Source: Limanda limanda (Eukaryota > Chordata > Actinopteri > Pleuronectiformes > Pleuronectidae). From it: a stretch of 64,000 nt of DNA. Position numbers and translations under genes: made by a program. The stretch covers positions 10,921,393 to 10,985,392 of the forward strand of contig NC_083656.1 of NCBI RefSeq assembly GCF_963576545.1, in the 5' to 3' direction. Shown here piece by piece: positions 27,385 to 40,121 of the stretch (its first letter is position 1; each line of letters starts with the position of its first letter). The notes under the pieces were generated by a model. It saw only the letters and a list, made by a program, of their open reading frames with translations. It did not search any database and was not told where the DNA came from.

Positions 27385-27500
27385 ATTCTGACAGGTTTAC
27401 ATCAGGTTTGGCAGCTTTGTGTTAATGTTAATGGGCGACTGTCGGGAGCCATTACAATATTTAGGAGTGATGGTTGCCCAGTTGGTGTCCTCTGTAAAAC
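27385..27500 (-). pseudogene. Orphan fragment of CA4-like exon 4
   Basis: This stretch matches the 5' part of copy 1 exon 4 plus adjoining intron (26,200-26,335) almost base for base: AATGTTAATGGG-GACTGTCGG, CATTACAATATTTAGGAG and TTGGTGTCCTCTGTAAAAC. A one-base deletion (GGCAGCTTTGTG versus GGCAGCTGTTGTG) breaks the frame. No other exon lies nearby. It sits about 280 bases upstream of copy 1's promoter and is best read as debris of an additional or unequal duplication event. Confidence 0.85.
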
Positions 27501-28239
27501 ACAAACAAAACTTTGAGTGGGTTTAGTGGAACTACAGCTACAGGCTCCTGTTCAATGCTGTGACATCATGATTTCACAGCATTTCTGAGGGTTGGGTGGA
27601 TGGTTGAATCTACCTGTGGGCATGTGACTAGTTGTTCAAGATGAGGAATGTATGCAGACACAGGTGAATAGATTGATGGACAGATAGGCAGAGACAAAGA
27701 GATCTTTGCCAGATAGAAATTCTTTGATGACATAAGAATTGCATGCAGGGGTGGATCCTCTAGAGAGTCATATGATTTAAATTAAACATAAATTACAAGT
27801 CCCAGCTTCCCAATTTCTCAGCTGGGTGTAAGGTGCAGGAATGCTGTATGAGGTAATAGACAACCACTGTTTGAACTCTATTAGCCTGCAGCAACAAGCT
27901 GTCCCTACAGTAGACAATTCATAAGAGTCCCAGTTTAACACAACTGCCGGTGGCTCTTTTTGGAAAATGAATGTGTGTAGGGTTAGGACCTTCTTCTGAT
28001 GTGACGTAACCTCAGTTACTTGCAGCCACCAACATCTCTGAAACTGCTCATTCAGCAGACGAACATGGCCAGACAGATTTTGTAGACATTGCTCTACATA
28101 ATCTATCAGCGCCAACTCCAATAATAACCGCTCTGTAACACTCGCCATTGTTTTGATGGAAACAGAGATGCCAAAGAATTTGTAACAAAGTGTATCAGAA
28201 ACCGGAAGACACCAAACACCAACATAGAAACTTTGAGGT

Positions 28240-28540
28240 GTGTAACTATATTCAAAACAAAAGCATGAATTGGGCTGAGGTTTTGGAATGGCCGGCGGGG
28301 AGAAGCTCTTCCTCATTCTCTCTGTGTTGGCCTTCACGGAGTGGAAGTGCTTCCCTGACTGCATCCGGATGAACAGTTCATCGTGTGGGTGGTTGTTCAA
28401 CATCTTCCTTGTTTTGGTACAGCATCGTTGGTGTAGATGGACTGCAGGTCAGGGAGCTCAGCGCGGATCAGCACTCAGCTGACCGCACCACCCTCAGGAC
28501 GCTCTGCAGGTGCAGGTGCAAATTCAGTTATTTAGGACTC
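28240..28540 (-). pseudogene. Relic of a non-LTR retrotransposon ORF2 C-terminus
   Basis: On the minus strand, broken frames read ELPDLQSIYTND, then HPHDELFIRMQSGKHFHS, then KANTERMRKSFSPPAI. I recall this as the terminal segment of fish LINE ORF2 proteins (a -LPSL..IYT..., SGKRFHS, RTERM..SFFP.AI pattern). Frameshifts separate the blocks and no reverse transcriptase core remains. The longer open frame running to 27,777 beyond this block has no recognisable content. Confidence 0.55.
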
Positions 28541-31500
28541 TTTAGATGGCAGCCTGAAGTCTCCTAAGCGTCTAATGTGGTAGGGATGCTGGCGGGCATT
28601 CTGTTCTAGGATGCTGATGACAGAACCATGACAGATTTATTGCACAACACATCTCACTCAATTGACATTTCAGTGTCTTCCCTGGAGCTGTGGGGATTGC
28701 CAAACTGGTTTGTTGAGGTGCAATCATGTGTTGTTGTTTGTAAGGCCATGATACATGTATTGTATTGTTAATTCTCCCTTTTTGACTTAATGGGCGAGGT
28801 GCAGCAACACTTCATTGTCTCATAGCTCCTGATTGCTGGTCATTTTGGTTCCGGTCACACATCAGACGTCCATTAATATGTTGGCCAGTGCAGGCTATGA
28901 GGAGTGGCAATCTGTTTTCATTATTACTTAACGATGATCTAAGGAGGCAGGGTTTAAGTAGAAGTAGTTTAAGAAGTAGATGTGTTTTAATGACCTCAAC
29001 CGTCAATCTCACTATAACGAGTTGAACAGGATTATTTTACATCCCCCGCAGCTTATGCATTCCAAAAAAACCTGTAAGTTCCTTCATTCGATCAAAATGT
29101 GTTTTGACAGTACTAACCGACAAGAGGAATTGTCCATTGTATGGAATATAAAAAAAACAACAACCATGTGCCGAATGGAAAGTAAGATGCCTGTAATGTT
29201 GTAAGTCATCATATGTATGTAGAGGACAACCTGCTTTGTTCCTCAGTGTCTGCGGTTCATGTTACATGTTTTTGCAGCTCCCCTGGTCCCCATGGGAGCG
29301 AAGCAGGAAGTCTGGTGACAATGTATAGAGAGCAGCCATTATTGGATGGTCGTTAAGGTGGATGGACCTGTCCATGTACATTTTGTTACGTTTTCATACA
29401 GGGTGTGACCTAGAGAGGAAGAAGATTTTCTACATTTTAAAAACCCGCTGCTGAAGTAGGCCCCCTGATAGAAGGCGGGAGGAATACCTAAAACGATTAT
29501 CATCAGTCGCTCACTCTCAGCCGAGTCTGCAATAACAAACTAGTAACAATATGGAAAGATATCAATTCAAGTAATGTTTGGTGAAAACAACAATGCATTG
29601 GTGTTTTTGGAAATGTTGCCACAAATAGCCACAAAAACAGACCATGTTCACGCAGCTGCCATTTTTTATTGCTGTGATCCAGGTTGATAGTTAATCTGAG
29701 GCCTGTTATCAGAGATGGAGTTTACCTTCAGTAGATTTTACTGCCCATTGCTCACCTGACCTTGTGTGATTGGCATCTCAAACCGGACAGTCACAAGCCC
29801 ACTTCACATCCGACACCACAGGTGGCACGGTGATCTGGTTTATCAGGGATCAGGTTCATTTTTTTCCCCGATTTGGTCAAAACACGCAGTTGCAACTTAC
29901 ATCGCTTGGAGAATTTAATCAATGGCATTGTCAACGTGAAAATGATTGGTATGCATAAAAGAGCAGGTGAGAGAGTCACGCACCTGCTCATACACAAGTC
30001 ACATGTTCAAAGAAATGTGTCAGTGATTATCTGCCTGCCAGGGGCTGATGGCTGTCACATAGATAAGATGAGCTATCTTTCTGTCTCTCTTATTTGCAGT
30101 CATTATCTAGTTTTACCTGATGTTTGCTTCAGACTACTTTTATTATTTCTCTGAAAGATTTGGCACCTCATTGATATAATCTACACTCACAGGATTGGAT
30201 TGACCTGAAAGGGTCAAGATAGATTTATCGAACGGCCATCCAGCCAATCACGGCGATTTGAGCGACCCACCAGGTCCAGGAAGAGTAAACCTGAAGTTAT
30301 GCGTGTGCGTGCAACAATGTTACTCAACACTGCATGGTTGTCACTTCAGAGAATCATCGCTCAGAGGTATGAAACTTCTGTTTAACCGGTTCAATAAATC
30401 TTTAGTGACTGAAAAAAAAACAGATGTCAGAGAATTAAAAAATTTTTTTTTAAATGACAAGGCTTAATATGGTGGTTAATGTTAATATGCGGTATCACAT
30501 ACAAATATTGTCTATATCCTAATATGGTAATCAGAGAGGAGAAGAAAAATGTCATCAAATGGAGATGCAATTGGAGGGGGACCCACTATTCATACTACAC
30601 TCATCCTGTAAATGGGAGACATGTGACATGACTACATGCCCATTTTAACATTATTTAATTCAAAATCCAGGTGTTTAGAGCAAAGCAGTGATCTCGTTAA
30701 ATCATCATGGAAGTGACTGAATGACTGAAACTACTGTTAATAGGATCGAAAATACCACAAAATCCTCCATTGAGACTTTAAACTGTTAGTCTGAAGGAAA
30801 CACTGGACGGATTTAAGATGGTGTGTTTGCACCCAGAGAAAACAGGTGGTATTTGACACCTCTTTATGTGTGGTCCTCCGCAACAATCGACTTACAAACA
30901 CAAACGCACAAAAGCACAATCCATAAATAAGTTTATACATGCCACAGAGATTTGGTATTACATTTCCTTTCACACTGAAACTAATCTTTTAATTTATGGG
31001 TGGCTCTGTAAACTGATACCGGAGAAGGTTTAAACTCAAGTTTCTTTCTTACACCAGCCATTGTAGGGACGTGGACGAATGTGAAGTGCTCTCCTGTCCC
31101 CTGGGACGGTGCCATTGGTGTGTCATTATACTTTGACTGAATTTCATATGCTCAACTTAGATCTTTTCAAAATGCAAGAGGAGTCCCAGAGGAGACGGCC
31201 AAAAACATTATTTGATTGTTTTATTTTACAAACAAGTTGCAAGATTTGAAAGGAATTGTACAATATTTTAGGAATATACACGTAGGATAATAGGAAGCAA
31301 AATGTAAACATGAGTTCACAAACAAGTAGGTTGAGCCATGATGGGCTCTTACAGCCAGCCCCAATCCTGAGCACAGTACTGGGTGTGACCATAGGAGGAC
31401 AACGGGGCAAAGTCCCCAAGGTAGAGCAGTCTTTTAAAATACATATCCAAGAGATCTCTATTGATATCTATTCAATATCAGTTGTTCATTGTTAAACTCC

Positions 31501-33247
31501 CAAATGTCAATATCAGTATTCGTCTAAAAAATCTAGCTTTGCTCATCCTCTAGCTTCTTCTTCAGGTTAACCTTCCCTTCAGCAGAGGTTGGGAAGTTAT
31601 GAAAAAAAGCGAATGTGTTTTGTATTGTTACTCATCTGTCTACAGCGGAAGCAATGGGGCGACACTGAGTTAGTAACTGAGCTCACATGTGGTTGTGAAC
31701 ATTTTTCTGAATTTAGACTGTATTTGTAGGCACATATATACAACCCCTAAAAGAGAGAAAAATGTGTTGTCTGGTCATATTTGCAATGTTTATTTATGTA
31801 AATTAAATATTAAAGTAAAGAGACTGAGACTGAAAGTAAAGTGATGCAGATGCAGGAAATTAAAATATTTTCCTTTCATTTCCTTTCATTCAAACCTTTG
31901 ACTGTCGTAAGAAGTTGTTGATCTCTTTCATCATTTTAAATATCTCGTTAATTATAGATCAAGTTAACCATTAAATATTTTTTTCAAAGCGTTATTCAAG
32001 TTCCTCAAGTAGGTTAATGTTTGCATATAAACCTTGTTCTGTGTTTATCTTGCAAATACTAGATAAGCTGTAAATTGCACACGATGACTAAAGTTAAAAC
32101 CACAACATGGACAAACAGCAGTGTCACACCCATCAGTTAAAAGGAAGTTACTTGGAATTGAGAAGTGATCTTTGAAACAACCAGGCATTCTGGGATAGCT
32201 CTACTGATGGGTTCTTTATAACCATGTCTCTGTTGTTTGGCTCGAGTTCTGCCCAAGAGCAACAACAGGGATAAAATGTCATGACACAGCGCAGGTAAAA
32301 CAAACTATACATAGATTGCAAAGACAAGTGGAGATTGATGATCATTTAATTTTGACACATTAAACCGTAGCCAACAGTTCTGTTCCTGTTCTGTTGGGAG
32401 TAGTTCAACACAAGGTTAAAAAGGTGGGATTATGTGATCGTGCGTATGATTGCTAGACACAATGGGTTTCATTTAAGTGACACCTCAAGTGACTGAAACA
32501 TTTTTTCATTTTGATTTATCAACTTGGCAACATGGCGACATTTCATGTGCCAACAATGTCTGCACCAGGGAGGGGAACATTAAGAAAATCAAGTTACAAT
32601 ATAAAGTCATTAAAATCAAATACCTAGTAACCATCTTTTAACTCTCAACACAAGGCCAATGTTGCAAAATACCGCCACACTCATATTGCATTAATGTTTT
32701 TTACGATTTTAAAAATCACTATCACTAGAGCTCCTTAGTAAACTTGGTACAATATCCCTTTCTCAGATACCTGAAAATAGCCATGTTAGCTCAAAATGGA
32801 CGTGAGCTGTGCCCGATTCACTGCTGTGCTGCTTAAAAAAAATTCAGTACTCATGTACTCATGTCCATAACATGAATTCAATGTGCAAATGTCCATACAG
32901 AAATTTTTTTTTGTAATTAACATGACAATTGTCAAATTCATTAGAACAGCAGCCAACATTATATTTAATGTCCCTTGAACAATGTTGTGATAACAATAAT
33001 AATACATCAAGCTACATTGGAAAAGAAGAAGTCAATTGTGTTGTTGAGGCTTCGTTTCGTCTTGGATGTAAGAAGAATGATCACATGTGCATGTTGCATC
33101 CTACATGTTGCATGAAGAGCACTAATGACAAGTAGTTCAGTGCAGTCTTTATGTATTAACAACTTGGACAAGGCTTAAGTCAGACAAAATCATACAGGAG
33201 AAAAACAGGTTCATCAGGAACAAATTAAGTTGCTGGATTGTTTCTGA

Positions 33248-36052
33248 TTACAGATTCTTCCACAGAGCAAGACTCAGCACCATCAGCCCCAGAGAGTAGC
33301 AGGTTGTGGAGGCAGAGCTTACAGCCTGTGTTGTGACTGGTTGATCTGGCTGGATCCCTCTGAAGGTATTCGTCATTAAAGGCGATGAGGTGTCGTTGAC
33401 GTGTACTGTTTTGCTAAAGAGTTCGATCTGGAGACAAGACACCGGGCAAATTAGCTGCATTCAGTCACTGTGGGAGTATATGTACTTTAAGTTCTGGCCA
33501 CTGTAAGTAAGGATGAAGAGAAACTCACCAAATCCTTGCTGACTTTGATCGGCTCCTTGAACACAGTCCAAACGACGGCCTCATTGCAAGCAGGGGTGGT
33601 CAAGGAGCCAAGGTAACGATAGTACTTTGCACGGTTCACCCCAACAAGGAGGTCATCCAGTGAAAGTCCAGAAGGAAGGGTTACTTTTTGACCTGAGGAC
33701 AGAAACACAACCTGTCAAGGGACTGCAGCTGACATCATTTTATAACAGAGCAATGGATCCAATTTAGTCTAGAAGACTAAAACATCTCCTTACCTTTGGT
33801 TGTGATGTTAGCCAGATAGGAGGCCAAGGTCTTCCAGATTGCAGGTTCGCCAGTGGCACTGCCAGATGTTTCCTGAAAGAATGCACAGAGCAAATGTTTA
33901 GGTTCAATTGTTTCACAGTGGAGGAAAGAAGTGTCTCATGTCCTTTGCATATTTAACACAGGACAGTAGCGAAAAGTTCCATGAACTTAAAGGTTCAGCC
34001 TATAAGATTTGGCGACATAGTCAAAGTTGCAGCTGAATACCCCTCACCTCACCCTCCCCTTCCAAACAGGAAAGAGAACCTGAGGAAACCTTCAGTTGTC
34101 TTGAAAACTCAAAAGCTGTTTAGTTCCGGATGTAAATACAAAGTAATTAAATATAAAGGGGCCATTCTTGGTTAAAGTAAAGTAACTTAAATATTACACA
34201 CTATTGAAAACATGACTATGATTATTTTGTATAAAATTTCTGCCAATAGATCATTTTCACTTGAATCTTACACACTGAACATTTACAGAAAACAAAATAA
34301 AAGCCTTTGAGGTTTTGAACCACATAAAAAGGTGCAGTCCTGTTTGGTCAAATACACACACGCACAAACTAACAATTCTTCCTGAGTCAGTGCCAGCAAG
34401 CTATGCAAACAGATTCTTCCCATGCCAAGGCCTTGGAGTGTATGAGATATAGTTAAGGTTCCCTTAATGTTCAGTTATTTTAAATTTATGGAATCCATTT
34501 GAAAATGTCCCATATATTGAAGAAAATCTGTCACTTTCTTTGAGTTTTTAGCCAGGACATAATATTGGCTTATCATCATGTCCCTCCACCAAAGAGGATT
34601 GGCTTTCCCAGCAAGAAGGGAGGAAGTAAGGTTTATTTTTCCACAGCTAGCGGTAGAGAAATGCCAAAGTCCTCCCATGCTGCTGGGAGCTTCAGTCAGA
34701 GGGAGTTTGAATTATTTTTCATATAGATCAGGGTTTCAGTTTGAGTCTGTCTCTCTGATTTGTTGGATCAGACCTAAATGGACTTTAGAGGATTTGGGGA
34801 ATTTTAGCATGGCATTTGATATGGTGCATATAAACTTTCAGAGATGTATTGAGGTTATCTCTTTAAATTCCACCAAATCAGAATTAGGTCAACCGGCAGT
34901 GCCTGCCACTTTTCATGAGGTCAAGGAGGGACATCGTCCAAAAAGTAAGTGCATGGTCTGAAATGACGGCACAGGAATGAACCAACAAAAAAAAGTAGAT
35001 AATCAACGAATGCACCTCACCTCGATGAAGAAACCCAAAGCAGCAAGGCCATTGGAGTCTCCAACAGCCAGGGTTGTGTTGCCATTGTAGGATGACTTGA
35101 CGTTTACAATGTGCATCTGTGGGAGTGAAGAGAAAAGAAAAACAGTCTCAATTTATTGCTGTTACTTGAATTTGTAGCTTCGTAGGAAAAACACAATTTA
35201 CCTCCATGGGGTAGCGCTTGCCATCTACTGTGTGCTCAGACCCGGGGACGGCAGCTCCATTTCCCCAGTGCAGGTGGAGCTGCAGGCTGTCGTAGGTGTC
35301 TGCAAGACCTCCTCCGGAAATCTGAACACCACTTCCCAGGATAGCCTTGACTGGGGGAGGTAAAAAAAACAAAAAAAAAACAATGGACAATAAAAACAAA
35401 ACTGATATGAAATGAGAGAAAACGATAAAAAGGCTTGGTATTGTGTCCAGTGTTACGTAAGCAAGATTCTCGCATGATACATTTTCACACTTTGAAAAAC
35501 ACCATCCTCTTGAATAACCTAATGCAACCTGCTTTAACCGGCGATTAAGCAGGTGCCACTCCTCACCCAGTCCTCACCTGTCTTGCCGGTGTTTTCAAGG
35601 GTTTTCAGTGCGGTGGTACTGCTGAAGTTGATATAGGTGAATACCTTCAGGTTAACATCAGATTTGGCAGCTGTTGTGTTAATGTTAATGGGAGACTGTC
35701 GGGAGCCACCACAATATTTGGGAGCGATGGTTGCCCAGTGGGTGTCATCTGTAAAACACAAACACAACTTTGAGAAGCTGTAGTGGAGCAGCTGAGATGT
35801 TGAGATTGGTAGAGATTACAGGAGATCACTCACTGCAGGTCGGAAGATGGTAACACCAGTCTGGAGGTGAAAGAGAGCGTATAAGTATCACTTCATGACA
35901 ACAAGTAGTCTCCAAGGAGACGCAGCGTTAATCCAAAGAGTCATAAATCCAAGGTGAAAACTGTTTAAATACGTACCAATTCCTGCAGTGGCACAATCGA
36001 CCCTTGAGGTGAGGGCGCACACAGTGAGGACAAGGGCTATGAGGAAGATCAT
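33248..36052 (-). CDS. Carbonic anhydrase 4-like, GPI-anchored, tandem copy 2
   Basis: Paralogue of copy 1 with the same exon lengths throughout: 35977-36052, 35834-35860, 35578-35748, 35202-35350, 35021-35116, 33794-33872, 33529-33692, 33248-33427; 313 aa. Signal peptide [16 protein letters not shown]. Cys pair in DWCYHLPTC; zinc ligands His117 and His119 (QLHLHWG) and His143 (MEMHIV); [11 protein letters not shown] retained. As in copy 1 the shuttle position is Lys90 (NTGKT). The C-terminal exon encodes the same protein sequence as copy 1 ([12 protein letters not shown]... LSLALWKNL), including the GPI-type hydrophobic tail. The 5' coding exons differ at many sites. All residues needed for zinc binding are present, so an active surface enzyme is likely. 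Introns carry a MITE (33,988-34,279). Confidence 0.9.
33988..34279. mobile_element. Common fish MITE-like repeat in CA4-like copy 2 intron
   Basis: The left end AAAGGTTCAGCCTATAAGATTT is imperfectly repeated in inverse at the right end (CTTACACACTGAACATTTA). This resembles the abundant teleost element starting AAAGGTCCAGTGTGTAAGATTT. It has no coding capacity and is absent from the matching intron of copy 1. Confidence 0.6.
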
Positions 36053-36307
36053 CTAAAGAAACAGTCACTCACCAATTTACTCTCATACAAATTAATGATC
36101 ATCCACATTAATCATTGGCAAGAAATTGCAATAATTCATAAATCTAAATTAGAGAATAAATAAGCCTATTTATCTCTGTGGAGCAAGCATATCAATCATA
36201 ATTGATGATGCACAATTTGACTATGGTAGAGAGAAGGAATTCTGCTAAAAGGAACGTTTCAGAGTGTTGAATCAGATCTTTGAGATGAATCAAGCCGCAG
36301 GTCTTAC

Positions 36308-36370
36308 CTTTGACGCACCTGTACAGTCCTCTGTGTCTAACAAATGTGGAGCCTCACCCATCTATTTATT
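36308..36370 (-). promoter_or_regulatory. Core promoter and 5' UTR exon of CA4-like copy 2
   Basis: On the minus strand a TATA-like AATAAATAGA (36,361-36,370) precedes an exon ending GCGTCAAAG|GTAAGA at 36,308, homologous to the UTR exon of copy 1. It splices to the acceptor just before the ATG at 36,052. Confidence 0.55.
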
Positions 36371-36399
36371 CTCTCAGACCCTTCAGTAGCGTCTGAGAA

Positions 36400-37047
36400 C
36401 ACACCTCCTCTCTGACACAGTTTTAATCTCAGGCAGAATAATTACAGCACTATAATAATGATAGTTGAAGGTTTTTATTGCTGCTTTTTGGACCAAGAGG
36501 TATTAAATTTATGAAACATAGAACATTAAACAGTTTTGTTGAATCTTACAAAATATATAATGTGAACCTAGATCCTGATGATAATCCACCATTTGATTGC
36601 GTGACAGCAAGATGTCCTCATGACTGGACTGCCGCCTCACACGAGCATGGGGGCATTTTTTGGAATAACAACAATCAGAACTGTGTTTTTGAAGTAAACG
36701 TGTCCATTAGAATGGAAGATATGTTGCGGTCAAAAATGAAGTGGTTTCAACATTGTATCTATGTCAGGGGCAAAAAGAATAAAATGCTTTTTGTTTCGAA
36801 ATCTATGTTTGAGTGACATGAAAAGTCCTAAAATTGCAAAGACGATTTAAGGAGAATGCAAGCAGCATTCATCATTCATATAAAGCTATAAACTGGGTGA
36901 GGCATTGGAGCATTACTGTAAGAGGTTAGGGTGTATGGCACGATCTAGATAGTTATGTGACTAGTACTTACAGAGGATTGCAGGAATGTATGCACAGACA
37001 GATGAAAAGGTCGATAGAAAGACTGGCAGACAAACAGATCTTTATCT
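36400..37047. other. Intergenic 5' flank of CA4-like copy 2
   Basis: About 36,940-37,047 aligns with 27,610-27,715 upstream of copy 1 (GGAATGTATGCA-ACA, GACAGAT-GGCAGA). A 112-residue open frame on the plus strand at 36,478-36,816 has no recognisable domain and no gene context; it is not called as a gene. Confidence 0.5.
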
Positions 37048-37061
37048 GATCAAAGTTCTTT

Positions 37062-40000
37062 TTTTTTTCAATATTTTATTTATACATTTTCAATATATAA
37101 AACAGGCAACAAGCATATTGTGACAGAAAAAAGACACATTGAACAAGTGTTCATGGACAAACACATATTGTACAGACAGCAAAAAAAACAAAAACAACAG
37201 AGAGTACAAAGAGAGAGAGAGACAGAGAGAAAAAAAAAAAAAAAAAGTGGACCTGCTCAGAAACAGTACATACAATTATCTACAGAACATACCTGTCATT
37301 ATATAGAAATCAAAAACATGAAGTTACGTTGATAGAGAGGAATGTGAGTGGAGCATGACTATCACTGTTGGGTCATTCTTGACAAATATAAAAAGAAAGG
37401 TTGCCACATCTTATCAAAGGCTGCAGAGCTGAGAGAAACATTGTGTCGGATCCTTTCCATATGCAGCAGACTGGTAATTTCTGAAAGCCAGGCCTTAAAG
37501 GAAGGTGCCTCACCACTCTTCCATAAAGTTAGTATGTTCCTTTTTGCTATGACCATGCCGTATTGTATAGTCCTACGGTGTTCATTGGTGAGCATAGAAA
37601 GGTGCTGAGAGCCACCTAAAATTGCAGTGAATGGATCTGGAGAAATATTACGCTCATATACCTCAGAAAAGCATTTGAAAATATCAGACCAAAACTGGTT
37701 CAATTTGGGACAAAACCAAAAGAGATGTCCTAAGGTTCCCTCAGCTGACTGGCATTTTGAGCAGATTGGGGATACAGAAGGGTAGAAAGAATGGAGTTTA
37801 GTACAGGAATAATGTAATCTGTGGACAACCTTAAATTGAATAAGTTGGTGTCTTGAATTTATTGAACATTTATGAATATCACAGAGGTAGGATTCCCAAT
37901 CATTGTCGCTTATCGACAAGGCTAAGTCTTTCTCCCAAGCTTCCTTTAAGTGCTGGAATGAGGTCGGGTTAAGTGAGGTGAAAAGATCAACAAATCGCGA
38001 AGTGAGTTTCTTAGAATCAGGAGGTCGAGTCAAAAGAGTGTATAATTCAATGGGAGCTGGCAACGATTGAAAGTAAGGAATATTTTTGCGGGTGAAATCT
38101 CTAACCTGCAGGTAAAGGAAGAAGTGCGTGTCTGACAGTGTATATTTCCCCTTCAGCTGAGCAAAGGTGGCAAAAGTCTTGTTAAGATAAAGGTCCCCAA
38201 TGGTGGCAATATCTTTATCCCTCCAGAGAAGAAAAGTGTTATCAGACAATGAAGGTGGGAAAGTGTGGTTTCGGTAGAGAGGGGTGTAAGAGGAGATCTC
38301 AGGCAGGTTAAATGATTTCCTTATTTGATACCAACTTTTTAAAGAGCTTGTAACTATGAAATTATTTCCAGCAATGGATTTTAAGGGCTGAGCTGAGGAG
38401 AAGAGGAGGGCTGGCATAGAACTGACGGGGAGACTTTGTTCAATTGCGAGCCAAGATGGGGTGTGGGCAGCAACATTACCTTGATGTGCGTTTTGCCAAT
38501 ACATTAACGCTCTGCAATTCGCTGCCCAGTAGTAGTGGCGGAAGTCTGGTAAACTGAGGCCACCAGCTGATCTGGGTTTGGTTAAATGTTTTTTAGCAAT
38601 ACGATGCGTTTTGAAACCCCACACGAAAGGTAGAATGAGTGAATCTAATAATTTAAAAAAGGATTTGGGCAAGAAAACAGGTAGATTTTGGAAGAGATAG
38701 AGGAATCTGGGAAGAGTTACCATTTTGATTGCATTGACACGACCTATCAGAGATAATGGTAGCAGTCTCCAGGATTCGATGTTCGATTTTAATTTATCAA
38801 TCATGTCCAGGAAATTCAGTTTATAAATTAACTTGGGGTCTTTAGGGATTGTGGTTCCTAAGTATTTGATTTTGTCTGTTACAATTTTAAATGACAGGTT
38901 TTTAAGAAAAATTGGGTCCAGATCACCTGTAAGGGGCATGAATTCACTTTTATCCAAATTTACAGTGTAGCCAGATATTTCACCAAATTTTTCAATGAGT
39001 CTTAATAAAGGGGGGAGGGAGTCTTCTGGGCGGGATAAAAACAAAACTACATCATCCGCGTACAGCGAGATGCGGTGGTCGACTCCCCCAAGGATTACTG
39101 GGGCAATAGAAGGGTGGTTCCTGATACTGACAGCGAGGGGCTCCATTGCAATAGCGAATAATAATGGGTTGAGGGGGCAGCCCTGCCGGCAAGATCGTTG
39201 TAATTTGAAGGTAGGAGATCTGTTGTTGTTAGTGATAACTGAAGCGGTAGGACGAGCGTATAGCATTTTGACCCAGGAGGCAAAGTTCTCCCCCAGACCG
39301 AACTCCCTTATTGCAGCCAATATATACGACCACTCAACTTGATCAAACGCCTTTTGGGCATCAAGAGCGAGGACAGCTATTTTAGAATCTTTACTAAAAC
39401 TAGTGTACATAATATTCAACAGACGCCTTACATTAAAAAAAGAAAATCTGCCTGGAATAAATCCAGTTTGATCTTCATGGATTATATCTGCAATGCATTT
39501 ATTTAGTCTGTTTGCAAGAATTTTAGTAAACACCTTAAGGTCACAGCCCAGGAGGGCAATAGGCCGGTATGAGGAGGGGTCTGTCTGGGTCTTGTCTTTT
39601 TTCAAAATCAGGGAGATATTGGCAGAGTAAAGCGTCTCAGGGAGCAGACCAATTGACATAGAATGATTAAACATTCTTAACATGAAAGGAGCTATAATGT
39701 CTAAATATGCTTTATAGAATTCGATGCCAAATCCGTCCGGGCCGGACGCCTTTCCATTAGGAAAAGAGCGGATTGCCTGTTTAACTTCCTCTAATGTTAT
39801 GTCAGCATTTAAATCTGCTTGTGCTGAGGGACTCAATTTAGGCAGATGGAGAGTGCGAAGAAATTCAGAGGTATGTGTTGTAGTAGTGGTAGACTTTGAG
39901 GTGTAAAGATCTTCATAGAATTCACGGAAACATTCATTAATTTTCTCAGGGTCTGTAGTAGTGGTTCCCGATTTGGTCTTAATTTCATGAATCATTCTGC

Positions 40001-40107
40001 TAGCCTGGATGTTCCTAAGCTGGCGAGCCAGTAGTTTATCTGGCTTGTCGGCTAGCTCGAAGTGTTTTTGTTTAACTTTTAGTAACATTAAGCTGACTCG
40101 GTCAGAA
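37062..40107 (-). mobile_element. L1-type LINE, 5'-truncated, with 14-bp target duplication
   Basis: A minus-strand non-LTR retrotransposon. A 908-codon frame (40,088-37,362) contains reverse transcriptase blocks: NGKASGPDGFGIEFYKAYL, EDQTGFIPGR, LALDAQKAFDQVEW, SCRQGCPLNPLLF, and catalytic box YADDVV. A C-terminal region follows with a Cys/His knuckle (CSKCQSAEGTLGHLFWFCP). The frame is open to the truncation point, so ORF2 lost its N-terminal endonuclease part. After the stop come about 300 bases of 3' UTR and a poly(A), seen as T's at 37,060-37,068. GATCAAAGTTCTTT flanks both ends (37,048-37,061 and 40,108-40,121). The intact frame implies a young copy. Clade call (L1/Tx1) rests on remembered motifs. 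Confidence 0.9.
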
Positions 40108-40121
40108 GATCAAAGTTCTTT

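Larger units (their letters stand above)
27120..33240. other. Intergenic spacer between CA4-like copies 1 and 2
   Basis: No intact gene is seen. It contains the orphan exon (27,385-27,500), a 5' flank block (27,600-27,775) paralogous to 36,950-40,160, a LINE relic (28,240-28,540), a block at 30,880-31,140 paralogous to 52,200-53,245, and the 3' flank of copy 2 (32,350-33,240). The rest, including 28,600-30,870 and 31,150-32,340, shows nothing I can identify. Confidence 0.6.

Noticed and set aside
36478..36816. 112-residue open frame on the plus strand upstream of CA4-like copy 2
   Set aside because: No recognisable domain, no splice or promoter context, and composition looks random.
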